Shown: positions 1 through 7,822, numbered from the stretch's first letter. The stretch: DNA of 33,251 nucleotides from Ilumatobacter sp. (GCF_030065885.1 NZ_JASJCS010000057.1:1-33251); one strand, 5' to 3'. Notes: generated by a model not told the origin, from the sequence alone. Numbers and translations are program-made.

Positions 1-243
1 GCCTGGAAGGGGCGGTCCTCGACGAGTCGAGAGCGGGCGCCGACCCGTCGGCCGGCGTCACCGTGTCGGATCACATGCCGATCGGGGTCATCGTGGCGAG
101 CTCGGCCGCCACGGCGTTGCGGTGCAGCACCTTGCCCGCCCGGCTCGCCACGATGACCCCGATCGGCATGTGATCCGACACGGTGACGCCGGCCGACGGG
201 TCGGCGCCCGCTCTCGACTCGTCGAGGACCGCCCCTTCCAGGC
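1..243. repeat. 101-bp perfect inverted repeat with 41-bp loop at the window edge
   Basis: Bases 1-101 are the exact reverse complement of 143-243, separated by a 41-base loop (102-142). The right arm lies in the coding frame of the PAS-domain gene; the left arm is an inverted copy of the same coding stretch and brings in a premature stop. A perfect coding palindrome at the very edge of the sequence is typical of an assembly or amplification fold-back, although a real inverted duplication cannot be excluded from sequence alone. Confidence 0.95.
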
Positions 244-901
244 GACTGCGCATCAGGACGGCGCGCAGATCGGGGTCGTGCATCGCGGACTCGATCGTGT
301 CGACCACCGTGTAGGTGCGATCGCCCTTGAGGCGGTGGCGGACGGTCTTGCGGAGGCTCGGGTCGGCACCGACCGCTGCGATCGCCTTGCCCATCGCCTG
401 CATGTCGTCGGGGTCCATCAGCTCGACCCAGTTCATCGGGTCGTCGCCCGGGAAGACCTCGGTCAGCTCGTTCGACGTCATCGACCACTGCACTTCGACC
501 TTCGGACTGATCAGCATGTGACCGATCCCGCTTCGGCGCAGCAACGACTCCATCCGGTACTCATCCGCGAGCGAACGGACCTCGATCCAGACGCGGCCGC
601 GGCCACCACCCAGGCGACGCAGCCGGACCGGTCGATCGGCCAACGCCGGCGTGAGCCGCACCCGCACCGCCGCCTCACCGCTGCGGAGCTCGTCGAACGT
701 GGCGTCGTCGAGGCGGGTGCCGATGGCCTCGAGCGGCCCGAGCAACGGCGCGGCGTCGCACCCGAGCTCGTCCTCGACGCTCGGGCTCACCTCGACGATG
801 CGATCCTGCTCGACGACGACGTGAGGGACTGCCGCCAGCAGCCCGGCGAGCACGTCCGAGCCGGACGTCTCGCTCGACACGCCGTCGCTGCGCGGCGTCA
901 T
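71..901 (-). CDS. PAS-domain sensory protein, C-terminus missing
   Basis: This is the N-terminal part of what looks like a cytoplasmic multi-PAS signalling protein. As read it is 276 residues, but only about 266 are native. The last ten come from the inverted duplication, which creates the stop at 71-73. Residues 15-60 resemble a PAS domain (a hydrophobic 'VVVEQDRIVEVSP' strand). Residues 130-225 resemble a PAS-3-like module ('WVELMDPDD', then 'LKGDRTYTVVDTIES'). A third PAS starts at about 245 ('DHMPIGVIVASRAGKVLHRN') and is cut off. The true C-terminus, perhaps GGDEF, EAL, kinase or phosphatase, is not in the window, so the output activity is unknown. The ATG at 901 lacks a good Shine-Dalgarno and is chosen because the sequence upstream loses protein character. 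It is divergent from the aldo/keto reductase. Confidence 0.7.
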   Translation of the reverse strand: MTPRSDGVSSETSGSDVLAGLLAAVPHVVVEQDRIVEVSPSVEDELGCDAAPLLGPLEAIGTRLDDATFDELRSGEAAVRVRLTPALADRPVRLRRLGGGRGRVWIEVRSLADEYRMESLLRRSGIGHMLISPKVEVQWSMTSNELTEVFPGDDPMNWVELMDPDDMQAMGKAIAAVGADPSLRKTVRHRLKGDRTYTVVDTIESAMHDPDLRAVLMRSRLEGAVLDESRAGADPSAGVTVSDHMPIGVIVASRAGKVLHRNAVAAELATMTPIGM

Positions 902-1119
902 CGGCCGGTCCGCGTCGGCGTCAGGCCGGCAGGGCGGCAGGCGGCGCTGACGGAAGGTCGGTGCGTGTGGAGCGGGGGCATGGGATCGCGGGAAGCGGGC
1001 GACGGACCAGCCCGATAGTAGCTGTGGGCCACGAGCTCGCCTGACGTCTGCTCGCCACACGAGCAGCGCCTCGCGCGCTGGGCGCGAGCTCGGGTTCGAC
1101 TCGCCGCTCAGAGCGTCCA

Positions 1120-1125
1120 TACCGT
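1120..1125 (+). promoter_or_regulatory. Candidate -10 box (TACCGT) for the aldo/keto reductase
   Basis: TACCGT fits the actinobacterial TAnnnT -10 pattern and would start transcription near 1132, leaving a leader of about 22 nt that contains the GAAAGG ribosome site. It is embedded in a small dyad, ATACC-GT-GGTAT (1119-1130), which might also be an operator. No convincing -35 was seen. Confidence 0.3.
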
Positions 1126-1153
1126 GGTATCGCACCCACCCCGAAAGGTCCCC

Positions 1154-2125
1154 ATGAAGTACGTCAAACTCGGCAACTCGGGCCTGGAGGTGTCGCGGCT
1201 CTGCCTCGGTTGCATGAGCTTCGGCGAGCCCGCGGCGGGCCGTCACGAGTGGTCGCTCGACGAAGCGAGCAGCCGACCGTTCATCCAGCGGGCGCTCGAC
1301 GCGGGCATCAACTTCTTCGACACCGCCAACGGGTACTCCGCCGGCACCAGCGAGCGGATCGTCGGGCGGGCGTTGCGCGACTTCGCCAGCCGCGACGAGG
1401 TCGTGATCGCCACGAAGGTGTTCTTCCCGATGCGCCGCGAGCGCAACTCGGTCGGCCTGTCGCGCAAGGCGATCATGGCCGAGGTCGACCACAGCCTCGA
1501 GCGGCTCGGCACCGACTACATCGACCTGTACCAGATCCACCGCTGGGACCCGCGCACGCCGATCGACGAGACGATCGAGGCGCTGCACGACGTCGTCAAG
1601 GCCGGCAAGGCGCGCTACGTCGGTGCGTCGTCGATGTTTGCGTGGCAGTTCAGCAAGGCGCTGTACACGGCCGAGCTCCGCGGATGGACCAAGTTCATCA
1701 GCATGCAGAACCACTACAACCTGCTCAATCGCGAGGAGGAGCGCGAGATGATGCCCCTCTGCGCCGATCAGGGCATCGGCGTGATCCCGTGGAGCCCGCT
1801 CGCTCGCGGCCGCCTGACGAGGGAATGGGACGAGACGACGGCACGGTCGGAGACCGACGAGTTCGGCAAGGGTCTCTACCAGCCGGAGGATCGTTCCATC
1901 GTCGAGCGGGTGGCCGAGATCGCCGCCCAGCGCGGCGTGCCGCGGGCCCAGGTGGCGCTGGCGTGGATGCTGTCGAAGCCGTTCGTCACCGCGCCGATCG
2001 TCGGCGCGACGAAGCTGGGCCACCTCGATGACGCCGTCGCGGCCGTCGAGCTCGAGTTGTCGGCCGGTGAGATCGCCCGACTCGAAGAGCCGTATCGGCC
2101 ACACGATGTCGTCGGATTCCAATGA
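1154..2125 (+). CDS. Aldo/keto reductase
   Basis: This 323-residue protein is a standard-length NADPH-dependent aldo/keto reductase with a TIM-barrel fold, expected to be cytoplasmic and to reduce aldehydes or ketones; the substrate is unknown. The catalytic tetrad is visible as D56 and Y61 ('FFDTANGYSAGTSE'), K88 ('VVIATKVF') and H129 ('LYQIHRWD'). The C-terminal 'APIVGATKLGHL' loop binds the cofactor phosphate. Overall it resembles the YajO/AKR11-like group. The ATG at 1154 is preferred to an in-frame GTG at 1124 because GAAAGG lies 6 nt upstream and family N-termini begin at the 'MKYVKLG' strand. A PPOX-class gene follows after 49 nt on the same strand and may be co-transcribed. Confidence 0.93.
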   Translation: MKYVKLGNSGLEVSRLCLGCMSFGEPAAGRHEWSLDEASSRPFIQRALDAGINFFDTANGYSAGTSERIVGRALRDFASRDEVVIATKVFFPMRRERNSVGLSRKAIMAEVDHSLERLGTDYIDLYQIHRWDPRTPIDETIEALHDVVKAGKARYVGASSMFAWQFSKALYTAELRGWTKFISMQNHYNLLNREEEREMMPLCADQGIGVIPWSPLARGRLTREWDETTARSETDEFGKGLYQPEDRSIVERVAEIAAQRGVPRAQVALAWMLSKPFVTAPIVGATKLGHLDDAVAAVELELSAGEIARLEEPYRPHDVVGFQ

Positions 2126-2174
2126 GCCGCCTGCCAGCTGCGCCCGACGGGTGCCGTTGTGGTCGACTGAGGCC

Positions 2175-2666
2175 ATGAAGATCCCTCGCGACGACCCCCG
2201 CGCCCAGCACATGTCGAGCGACGTCGACGTCGACCGTGCCGAGCTCGCCGAGTTCCTCGGCGACAAGCACCGCTGGGTGCTCTCGACGACGCGTTCGGAC
2301 GGTCGGCCGCAGATGAGCCTGGTGTCCGGCGGCATGATGGCCGACGGTCGGCTGGCGATCGCCACGTACCCCGAGCGGGTGAAGGCGAAGAACGCGCGCC
2401 GCAACCCGCACGTGTCCGTCGCCGTGCTCGGCGAGGCCTTCAACGATGCCTGGGTGCAGATCGACGGCGACGCCGAGGTGCTCGACATGCCCGAGGCAGC
2501 CGACGGCTTCGTCGAGTACTACCGCTGCATCTCGGGCGAGCACCCCGACTGGGACGAGTACCGGCAGGCGATGGCCGATCAGGGCAAGTGCCTGATCGTG
2601 ATCGAACCGACACGCTGGAGCCCGGTCAGCAAGGGCGGGTTCCCGCCGTCGCTGTTCGAAGGCTGA
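2175..2666 (+). CDS. PPOX-class flavin/F420-dependent oxidoreductase
   Basis: This 163-residue protein has the split-barrel fold of the pyridoxamine 5'-phosphate oxidase-like family, specifically the actinobacterial 'PPOX class F420-dependent' branch. Characteristic segments are 'HRWVLSTTRSDGRPQMSLVSG' with the substrate/cofactor-binding arginine, 'YPERVKAKNARRNPHVSVAVL', and the C-terminal 'IVIEPTRW' strand. It probably uses F420 or FMN to reduce small molecules in the cytoplasm; the substrate cannot be inferred. The start at 2175 has a weak TGAGG upstream. The ATG at 2211 ('MSSDVDVDRAEL') is an alternative and is closer to the usual family N-terminus. Confidence 0.88.
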   Translation: MKIPRDDPRAQHMSSDVDVDRAELAEFLGDKHRWVLSTTRSDGRPQMSLVSGGMMADGRLAIATYPERVKAKNARRNPHVSVAVLGEAFNDAWVQIDGDAEVLDMPEAADGFVEYYRCISGEHPDWDEYRQAMADQGKCLIVIEPTRWSPVSKGGFPPSLFEG

Positions 2667-2751
2667 ACTCTCGGGCCACGCCGTCCGACTGCGGAACGAG
2701 CGCGGCTCGCGTGGTAGTCCGGATGCGCACACCACCTCAAGGAGCTCACGC

Positions 2752-3255
2752 ATGGCTGTCGACAGGTTCCCGGTCGAGGCGAGCCACATCATGATGTTCG
2801 CCCGTTCGATCGGCGACGACAATCCGATCTACCACGACGCCGACGCGGCAGCCGACACCGAACCGGGCGGCATCATCGCGCCGCCGACGTTCGCGCAGGC
2901 GAGCGCGCAGTTCGATCCCGACTACCCACTCCGCCCGAAGATCGGCGAGCCGTGGTTCGGGTCGGGTGCGAACCCGACGGGCATCGACCGGTCGGCCACC
3001 GGCGGTGGTGGCGGAGGCGGCGGCGGAGGAGGCGGCCTGCACGCCGAGCAGCACTTCGAGTACCACCGCCACCTGCGACCCGGCGACGTGCTGACGGCGA
3101 CGTCGCAGCCCGGCGAGACATGGGAGAAGCAGAGCAAGCGGGCCGGCAAGCTGGTCTTCAGCGAGTCGATCACCGAGTACCACGACCAAGACGGCGAACT
3201 CGTCATCACGGCGCGCGCCGTCGGCGTGCGGACCGAGAAGCCGGTCGAGGGCTGA
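2752..3255 (+). CDS. MaoC-like FAS1-type dehydratase subunit with poly-glycine tract
   Basis: This 167-residue hot-dog-fold protein matches the N-terminal MaoC dehydratase family (FAS1-like, HadA/HadC type). It is expected to form the non-catalytic half of a (3R)-hydroxyacyl-thioester dehydratase with the gene that follows. Family marks are 'ARSIGDDNPIYHD' (residues 17-29), 'APPTFAQ' (43-49) and 'HFEYHRHLRPGDVLTAT'. Residues 84-95 are twelve consecutive glycines (3001-3036) in the loop before 'LHAEQHFEYH', longer than I would expect for the family. An excellent AAGGAG (2739-2744) sits 7 nt before the ATG. The partner gene follows after 11 nt, so an operon and heterodimer are likely. The role could be fatty-acid synthesis, mycolate-like elongation or acyl-CoA hydration. 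Confidence 0.9.
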   Translation: MAVDRFPVEASHIMMFARSIGDDNPIYHDADAAADTEPGGIIAPPTFAQASAQFDPDYPLRPKIGEPWFGSGANPTGIDRSATGGGGGGGGGGGGLHAEQHFEYHRHLRPGDVLTATSQPGETWEKQSKRAGKLVFSESITEYHDQDGELVITARAVGVRTEKPVEG

Positions 3256-3266
3256 GGGGGGCGACG

Positions 3267-3689
3267 ATGGCACTGAGCGCAACCACGCTCGCAGTGGGCG
3301 ACAGCCGCACCGTGACGCTCGTCGAGGACCTGAAGCGGACGCAGCTGGTGCAGTACGCCGGTGCCTCGGGCGACTACAACCCGCTCCACACCGACGACCT
3401 GTTCACCCGCGAGGTCGCCGGCTACCCCGGCGTCTTCGCCCACGGCATGCTCACGATGGGGATCACCGGCAAGCTGCTGACCGACTGGGTCGGTGACGGC
3501 AGGCTGACGAGGTACGGCGTGCGGTTCGTCAACCAGGTCTGGCCGGGCGACACCCTGACCGGTACGGCCGAGGTCGCCGCGATCCGGGAGGAGGACGGCG
3601 TCCACATCGCCGACTTCTCGGTCACGACGGTGAACCAGGACGGCGTGCCGGTGGTCACCGGCACTGCGTCCGCGCGCATCGACCCCTGA
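3267..3689 (+). CDS. MaoC-like (R)-hydroxyacyl dehydratase, catalytic subunit (HadB-like)
   Basis: This 140-residue single hot-dog domain carries the hydratase-2 catalytic signature 'GASGDYNPLHTD', with D36 and H41 as the expected catalytic pair, followed by 'GVFAHGMLTMGITGK', which shapes the acyl tunnel. It probably reversibly dehydrates (3R)-hydroxyacyl-ACP or -CoA in the cytoplasm. The preceding gene lacks this catalytic pair and is its likely partner, as in mycobacterial HadAB. A G-rich ribosome site (GAGGGGGG) precedes the ATG. The next 189 bp hold no gene. Confidence 0.93.
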   Translation: MALSATTLAVGDSRTVTLVEDLKRTQLVQYAGASGDYNPLHTDDLFTREVAGYPGVFAHGMLTMGITGKLLTDWVGDGRLTRYGVRFVNQVWPGDTLTGTAEVAAIREEDGVHIADFSVTTVNQDGVPVVTGTASARIDP

Positions 3690-3840
3690 GCAGCCGGTCG
3701 GCCGGTCCCGCGGCGACGGATCGCTGGCCCGTTCCCGAACGTGCTGCGGGACGCACTCGACCAGTCCGGGACCGATGGCTCGTCACGGTCCCGATCGGCA
3801 CACTCCGCCGGGCGCGGCACCGACCGCTGCCGTGGCGGGC

Positions 3841-3846
3841 TACGGT
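3841..3846 (+). promoter_or_regulatory. Candidate -10 box (TACGGT) for the DUF302 gene
   Basis: TACGGT would place the transcript start near 3853, giving a 26-nt leader with GCGAGG 8 nt before the ATG at 3879. The same hexamer recurs before several genes in the window. Confidence 0.3.
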
Positions 3847-3878
3847 TCACAGTTGCGGGCCGGAGCGAGGACATCATC

Positions 3879-4886
3879 ATGAACGACGCCCACCGCAACG
3901 CACCGTCGCAGCGCCCGTGCGCGCCGTCGCGACGGCTGAGGACCACCGCCCTCCTGTTGCTCGCCGGAGCCATGATCGGCATCAACGTGAGCGCTGCGCA
4001 CGCGGACGGCAGCGGTGGTCGTCAGCACGGCAGCCGCTGCCACCGGCGGCCCCATGTGCCCGGCATGGTCGTCACCGAGAGCAGGCAGGACTTCGACGAC
4101 ACGTGGGCTGCGTTGATCGGGGCGCTCGATGACAACCCCAGCATCACCGTGGTCGCGACCGTCGATCATGCCGCTGCAGCGGCCGGTGCCGGACTGGATC
4201 TCGAACCGAATCGCGTGGTGGTCTTCGGGAACCCGGCTCTCGGCACGCCGATCATGGAGGTCGGCCGCACAGCTGGTCTCGACCTGCCGCAGAAGATCCT
4301 GGTGTGGGAGGACCGCCAGCGCGTGTTCGTCGGGTACAACTCGGTCGACTACCTCGCCGCCCGCCACGACGTCGGCGACGCCGACACACTCGAGACGATC
4401 GCCGGGGCGTTGTCCGGACTCGCGGCGACCGCCACGGGCGACGAGCGCAACTGCGAATCGAGGTGGCGCCACGATCGCGTCCTCCGGCGCGTGGCCCGCC
4501 GACCCGGGGTCGTGACCGTGGCAAGCGACGCCGACTTCGACACCACGTGGAGCCGACTCCTCGCGGCCATCGAGGGGTCGCCCGCTTCGGTGGCGTTCAC
4601 CGTCGACCACGGCGCCAACGCGGCGGGTGTCCTGGAGCCGACGAGACTCGTCGTGTTCGGCAATCCGAACCTCGGCACGCCACTGATGCAGCGGTCCCCG
4701 ACGGCGGGCATCGACCTCCCGATCAAGATCCTGGTGTGGGAAGACGCCAACGGCGTCACGCAGGTCTCGACGACCGACGTCCGATTCCTCAAGCGACGTC
4801 ATCGGCTGCAGCACGTCCGTGAGTCGCTCGACGCGATCGATGGGGCAATCGACAACTTCGTGACCGCAGCGACGAGCACCACCTAG
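3879..4886 (+). CDS. Secreted protein with two tandem DUF302 domains
   Basis: The 335-residue product starts with a signal peptide: arginines at 18-19, a hydrophobic core at about 24-36 and a likely AHA cleavage site near residue 42. Two DUF302 domains follow, at about 63-165 and 205-320. Each has the family core, 'VVVFGNPALGTPIM' then 'LDLPQKILVWED' in the first and 'LVVFGNPNLGTPLM' then 'IDLPIKILVWED' in the second. An Arg/His-rich linker joins them. DUF302 proteins are usually one domain of about 130 residues with no established activity, so this looks like an internal duplication exported from the cell. GCGAGG (3865-3870) supports the ATG at 3879. It is convergent with the TIR-like gene. 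Function unknown. Confidence 0.85.
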   Translation: MNDAHRNAPSQRPCAPSRRLRTTALLLLAGAMIGINVSAAHADGSGGRQHGSRCHRRPHVPGMVVTESRQDFDDTWAALIGALDDNPSITVVATVDHAAAAAGAGLDLEPNRVVVFGNPALGTPIMEVGRTAGLDLPQKILVWEDRQRVFVGYNSVDYLAARHDVGDADTLETIAGALSGLAATATGDERNCESRWRHDRVLRRVARRPGVVTVASDADFDTTWSRLLAAIEGSPASVAFTVDHGANAAGVLEPTRLVVFGNPNLGTPLMQRSPTAGIDLPIKILVWEDANGVTQVSTTDVRFLKRRHRLQHVRESLDAIDGAIDNFVTAATSTT

Positions 4887-4896
4887 TCGAACCGGG

Positions 4897-4911
4897 CGGG
4901 CGCGACGCCCG
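4897..4911. terminator. Possible short bidirectional terminator hairpin
   Basis: CGGGCG and CGCCCG (4897-4902 and 4906-4911) form a 6-bp GC stem with a 3-nt loop in the 28-bp gap between two convergent genes. There is no U-tract on either strand, so termination is inferred only from position. Confidence 0.3.
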
Positions 4912-4914
4912 ACG

Positions 4915-5613
4915 TCACCGCGAGCCGTCGACGAGGTCGCGGACGCCGAACGGCTGGTGATCCTCGTGGTCGGCCCACTTGAGGAGCTCGTCGCGGATCA
5001 GATCCCTCCCCTGCTCGACGTCGCTCATGTCGTACTCGTAGTAGTGGATGCCCGAGAAATCGGCGGGCAGCGTCACGTGGGACTGCTTGAAGAGGAAGAC
5101 CGGCTTGCCCAGCGCATCCGCCAGCCCGATCTCGTGGTAGACGTTGGGGTTGGGCACCGAGACGTCGGCGACGATCACGCCGGCCTGCGTGATGCTCTGC
5201 CAGACGTTCGTGCTCAGATCCCCGACGCGGACGATCTCATCACCCCGCGTCGCGATGAAGTCCGCGGCCTCGATGCCGGGCACGAGCATGTCGTCGTACA
5301 CGCGGTCGGACCACGGTTCGCCGAACGCCATGACGACGAACGCCTCGGGGTAGTCGACGCGGATGTCCTTGTTCGCCTCCGGGCCGAGCGCGACCGTGAA
5401 ACGGCTGATCATCGCACGAGTCGGGTTCGTGAGCGAGAACTCGTCACCGTCGTGTGACACGATCCCGTTCTGCTCCAGGAGCATGATCGTGTCGTCGAGA
5501 CAGTGAACTCCCGCATGTTCCAGCTCGTCGAGGCTCAGAACGCTGCGATCTCCACTGAGACGAGCGTGGCCGTAGAGGAGATGGAGCATCTTCCATTCCT
5601 GATGCTTGCTCAT
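4915..5613 (-). CDS. Winged-helix-like protein with TIR/nucleoside-deoxyribosyltransferase-like domain
   Basis: This 232-residue cytoplasmic protein has an N-terminal helical region (about 1-75) whose 'LEQNGIVSHDGDEFSLT' strand-turn resembles a winged-helix wing. The C-terminal Rossmann-like domain (about 88-215) has the signature of the nucleoside 2-deoxyribosyltransferase/TIR-like superfamily: 'AFVVMAFGEPWSDRVYDDML', 'ITQAGVIVADVSVPNPNVYH' and 'EIGLADALGKPVFLFKQ'. E161 aligns with the catalytic glutamate of these glycosidase folds. Such proteins may cleave N-glycosidic bonds of nucleotides or NAD and are sometimes found in defence or stress systems; the substrate here is unknown. The start is strongly set by GGGAGGT 5 nt before the ATG. 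No partner gene is adjacent. Confidence 0.75.
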   Translation of the reverse strand: MSKHQEWKMLHLLYGHARLSGDRSVLSLDELEHAGVHCLDDTIMLLEQNGIVSHDGDEFSLTNPTRAMISRFTVALGPEANKDIRVDYPEAFVVMAFGEPWSDRVYDDMLVPGIEAADFIATRGDEIVRVGDLSTNVWQSITQAGVIVADVSVPNPNVYHEIGLADALGKPVFLFKQSHVTLPADFSGIHYYEYDMSDVEQGRDLIRDELLKWADHEDHQPFGVRDLVDGSR

Positions 5614-5822
5614 CGATGACCTCCCTCGATCGACATCGATGCTCATCGCGGCCCGCGATCAGCTGACCCGAGCCGCGACACATCGGCTCCAAGACGGCCG
5701 GCCGAGGTCGCCGCGTCGGCCCTCGACACCGACCCGTGCGATAACGCATGTCTCCGTCTTGTGGATCGTTGACCCGCCGCGGATGATGGGAGTGCGGAGA
5801 ATCCGCCGTGGAGGTGGTCGCG

Positions 5823-7679
5823 ATGCGTGCGACTGGTCGTCGGAGTGTTCGTCGTCGGTCGTCGTGGTCGGTGATGGCCGGGTTCGTCGTTGCATCGGCG
5901 GTCGCCGTCGCAGCGCCGTCGCATCCTGCCGAAGCGGGGTCGGACTACGTGGCGCTTCCGTCGCCGGCGCGTCTGGTCGACACCCGACCCGGCTTCACCA
6001 CCATCGACGGGCAGGACGCCGGCGACGGACGACGCACCGCGCAGAGCACGATGACCGTGCAAGTGGCGGATCGCGCCGGGATCCCCGCCGACGCCACCGC
6101 CGTCGTGTTGAACGTCGCCGCCGTCGACCCCCTCGGCCCCGGCCACATCACCGTCCACCCCACCGGCACCACGCGCCCCAACGCCTCCAACATCAATCAC
6201 CTCACCGGCCAGACCATCGCCAACACCGTCATCGCCCGCCTCGGCACCGGCCGCGCCGTGTCGATCTACACCTACGCCGCCACCCACGTCATCGTCGACG
6301 TCGCCGGACACCTCCCCACCAGCAGCTACACCCCGCTCGACGCACCAGCACGCCTCGCCGACACCCGACCCGGCTTCACCACCATCGACGGGCAGGACGC
6401 CGGCAACGGACGCGTGCCGGGCGGCCACAGCCTGCAACTCGAGGTGACCGGACGAGCCGGCGTTCCGCTCGACGCCTCCGCCGTGGTGTTGAACGTCGCC
6501 GCCGTCGACCCCCTCGGACCCGGGCACATCACCGTCCACCCCACCGGCACCGCGCGCCCCAACGCCTCCAACATCAACCACTCCCCCGGCCAGACCATCG
6601 CCAACACCGTCGTCGCCCGCCTCGGTGCGGGCGGTCAGGTCTGCATCTCTGCGCACGCTGCGACCCACCTCGTCGTCGACGTCGCCGGCCACCTCGCCGG
6701 CCCGGCTCCGCCGGCCACCGGATCCGATTGCGAGCAGCCGCAGCAGATCGCCTACGCGAGGGCCGAAGCGCCCGAGGATCCGTGGATGCTCCCCGCCCTG
6801 TGGCTCATGGACGCCGACGGTTCCGACCAGCGTCGGCTGGACACCGGCATCTACGTCGACGGTGGCCCCGACTGGTCACCCGACGGGACGCAGCTCGCCT
6901 TCACCGGGTTCGATCCCGGTGTCTCGACCCCGTTGGGCGTCGTCCCCGACGTCTGGATCGTCGACGCCGACGGTACCGGCCTCCGGAACCTCACCGATCT
7001 GCCCGGGCCGAACCACGCCGTGTCACTGTCGTGGTCGCCCGACGGTCAACAGATCGCGTACGTGACGACGGCCTGGGACATCTGGATCATCGACGCCGAC
7101 GGCACCGACAACCGTCGCATCACCAACGACGTCCTTCAGCAGGACTCGGTGGACTGGTCGCCGGACGGCGCGCTCCTCCTTTACAACGCCAACGTGGTCG
7201 ACGGCACCGTGCTCACGGGGACGAGCGAGATCTGGACGATCGAACCCGGCGGCGGCAATCCGACTCGGCTGACCGACCCCGGGAACCTCGGCGGACCGAC
7301 CTGGTCGCCGGACGGTTCCGAGATCGCCTTCGTGGAATGGGACTTCTCCGGCGCTGCGTCCGACGACCACTCCGACGTGTGGATCATGAACGCCGACGGC
7401 TCCGGCCAGCGCAACCTCACCGACGACCCGACACGGTTCGATGGTTCGCCGGCGTGGTCGCCCGACGGCACGATGATCGCATTCGACTCCGAGGGGCCGT
7501 TCGGGCCCTACGTCGATCCCGCGAGCGGGGACACGGAGTGCTGCGTCAACGATCCACCTGCCGACATCTACGTGATGCGGGCCGCAGGAGGTCCCAAGAC
7601 GCAGCTCACCTTCGGCGACGCGATCGAAGTGTGGCCGGCCTGGCAACCGCACCCGACGGGCGGCGCAGCCGGTCCGTGA
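5823..7679 (+). CDS. Secreted protein: two DTRPG surface repeats plus TolB-like beta-propeller
   Basis: The 618-residue product has an Arg-rich signal peptide ending near 'HPAEA' (about residue 39). Two surface repeats follow, at about 40-165 and 167-292. Each begins with 'DTRPGFTTIDGQDAG' and contains 'AVVLNVAAVDPLGPGHITV', 'RPNASNINH' and a closing 'VDVAGHL' strand. Residues about 300-612 form a PD40/TolB-type propeller with repeated 'WSPDG..IAF' and 'DADGTxxxNLT' blades. The repeats are an actinobacterial cell-surface type of unknown ligand; the propeller is presumably a binding scaffold outside the cell. The ATG at 5823 is chosen over an upstream GTG (5808) because GGAGGTGG lies just before it. 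The two repeats are almost identical in DNA (381-bp offset). Confidence 0.85.
   Translation: MRATGRRSVRRRSSWSVMAGFVVASAVAVAAPSHPAEAGSDYVALPSPARLVDTRPGFTTIDGQDAGDGRRTAQSTMTVQVADRAGIPADATAVVLNVAAVDPLGPGHITVHPTGTTRPNASNINHLTGQTIANTVIARLGTGRAVSIYTYAATHVIVDVAGHLPTSSYTPLDAPARLADTRPGFTTIDGQDAGNGRVPGGHSLQLEVTGRAGVPLDASAVVLNVAAVDPLGPGHITVHPTGTARPNASNINHSPGQTIANTVVARLGAGGQVCISAHAATHLVVDVAGHLAGPAPPATGSDCEQPQQIAYARAEAPEDPWMLPALWLMDADGSDQRRLDTGIYVDGGPDWSPDGTQLAFTGFDPGVSTPLGVVPDVWIVDADGTGLRNLTDLPGPNHAVSLSWSPDGQQIAYVTTAWDIWIIDADGTDNRRITNDVLQQDSVDWSPDGALLLYNANVVDGTVLTGTSEIWTIEPGGGNPTRLTDPGNLGGPTWSPDGSEIAFVEWDFSGAASDDHSDVWIMNADGSGQRNLTDDPTRFDGSPAWSPDGTMIAFDSEGPFGPYVDPASGDTECCVNDPPADIYVMRAAGGPKTQLTFGDAIEVWPAWQPHPTGGAAGP
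5979..6620 (+). repeat. Intragenic direct repeats, 381-bp offset
   Basis: The two surface-repeat coding units match at the DNA level. The segment starting at 5979 reappears at 6360 with no mismatch for about 45 bases, and the stretches at about 6107-6230 and 6488-6611 differ at only a few positions. The identity includes silent codon positions, which suggests recent duplication or gene conversion rather than old divergence. Confidence 0.85.
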
Positions 7680-7682
7680 AGG

Positions 7683-7700
7683 GCCCCGCGCCGACGGGGC
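7683..7700 (+). terminator. Possible terminator hairpin after the propeller gene
   Basis: GCCCCG and CGGGGC form a 6-bp stem around a 6-nt loop beginning 4 nt after the stop codon. No U-run follows, so support is positional only. Confidence 0.3.
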
Positions 7701-7762
7701 GGGGGCACGTACCACCGTCCCGCGGGCGGGATATTCGGCGGAGCGGCGGCACTGACCTTGCG

Positions 7763-7768
7763 TACCAT
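7763..7768 (+). promoter_or_regulatory. Candidate -10 box (TACCAT) for the peptidoglycan hydrolase
   Basis: TACCAT would start a transcript near 7775. The resulting leader of about 48 nt would contain an 8-bp hairpin (7785-7792 with 7796-7803, 3-nt loop) just ahead of the AGAAGGGAG ribosome site, which could influence translation. Confidence 0.3.
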
Positions 7769-7822
7769 CGGAGGTCGTTCCGGACGCGCCGCGCAGCGGC
7801 GCGACGAAGAAGGGAGACGCTG

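Noticed and set aside
1119..1130. ATACC-GT-GGTAT dyad as a specific regulator operator
   Set aside because: Only 5-bp arms, and it overlaps a likely -10 box; too short to claim an operator.
902..2488. Minus-strand extension of the PAS gene through the aldo/keto reductase
   Set aside because: The extension has no protein-like features and is antisense to a well-supported reductase; the ATG at 901 begins the recognisable sequence.
5606..7822. Plus-strand extension upstream of the peptidoglycan hydrolase
   Set aside because: Arg/His-rich translation in another frame of the propeller gene; the ATG at 7823 with its ribosome site begins the real domain.
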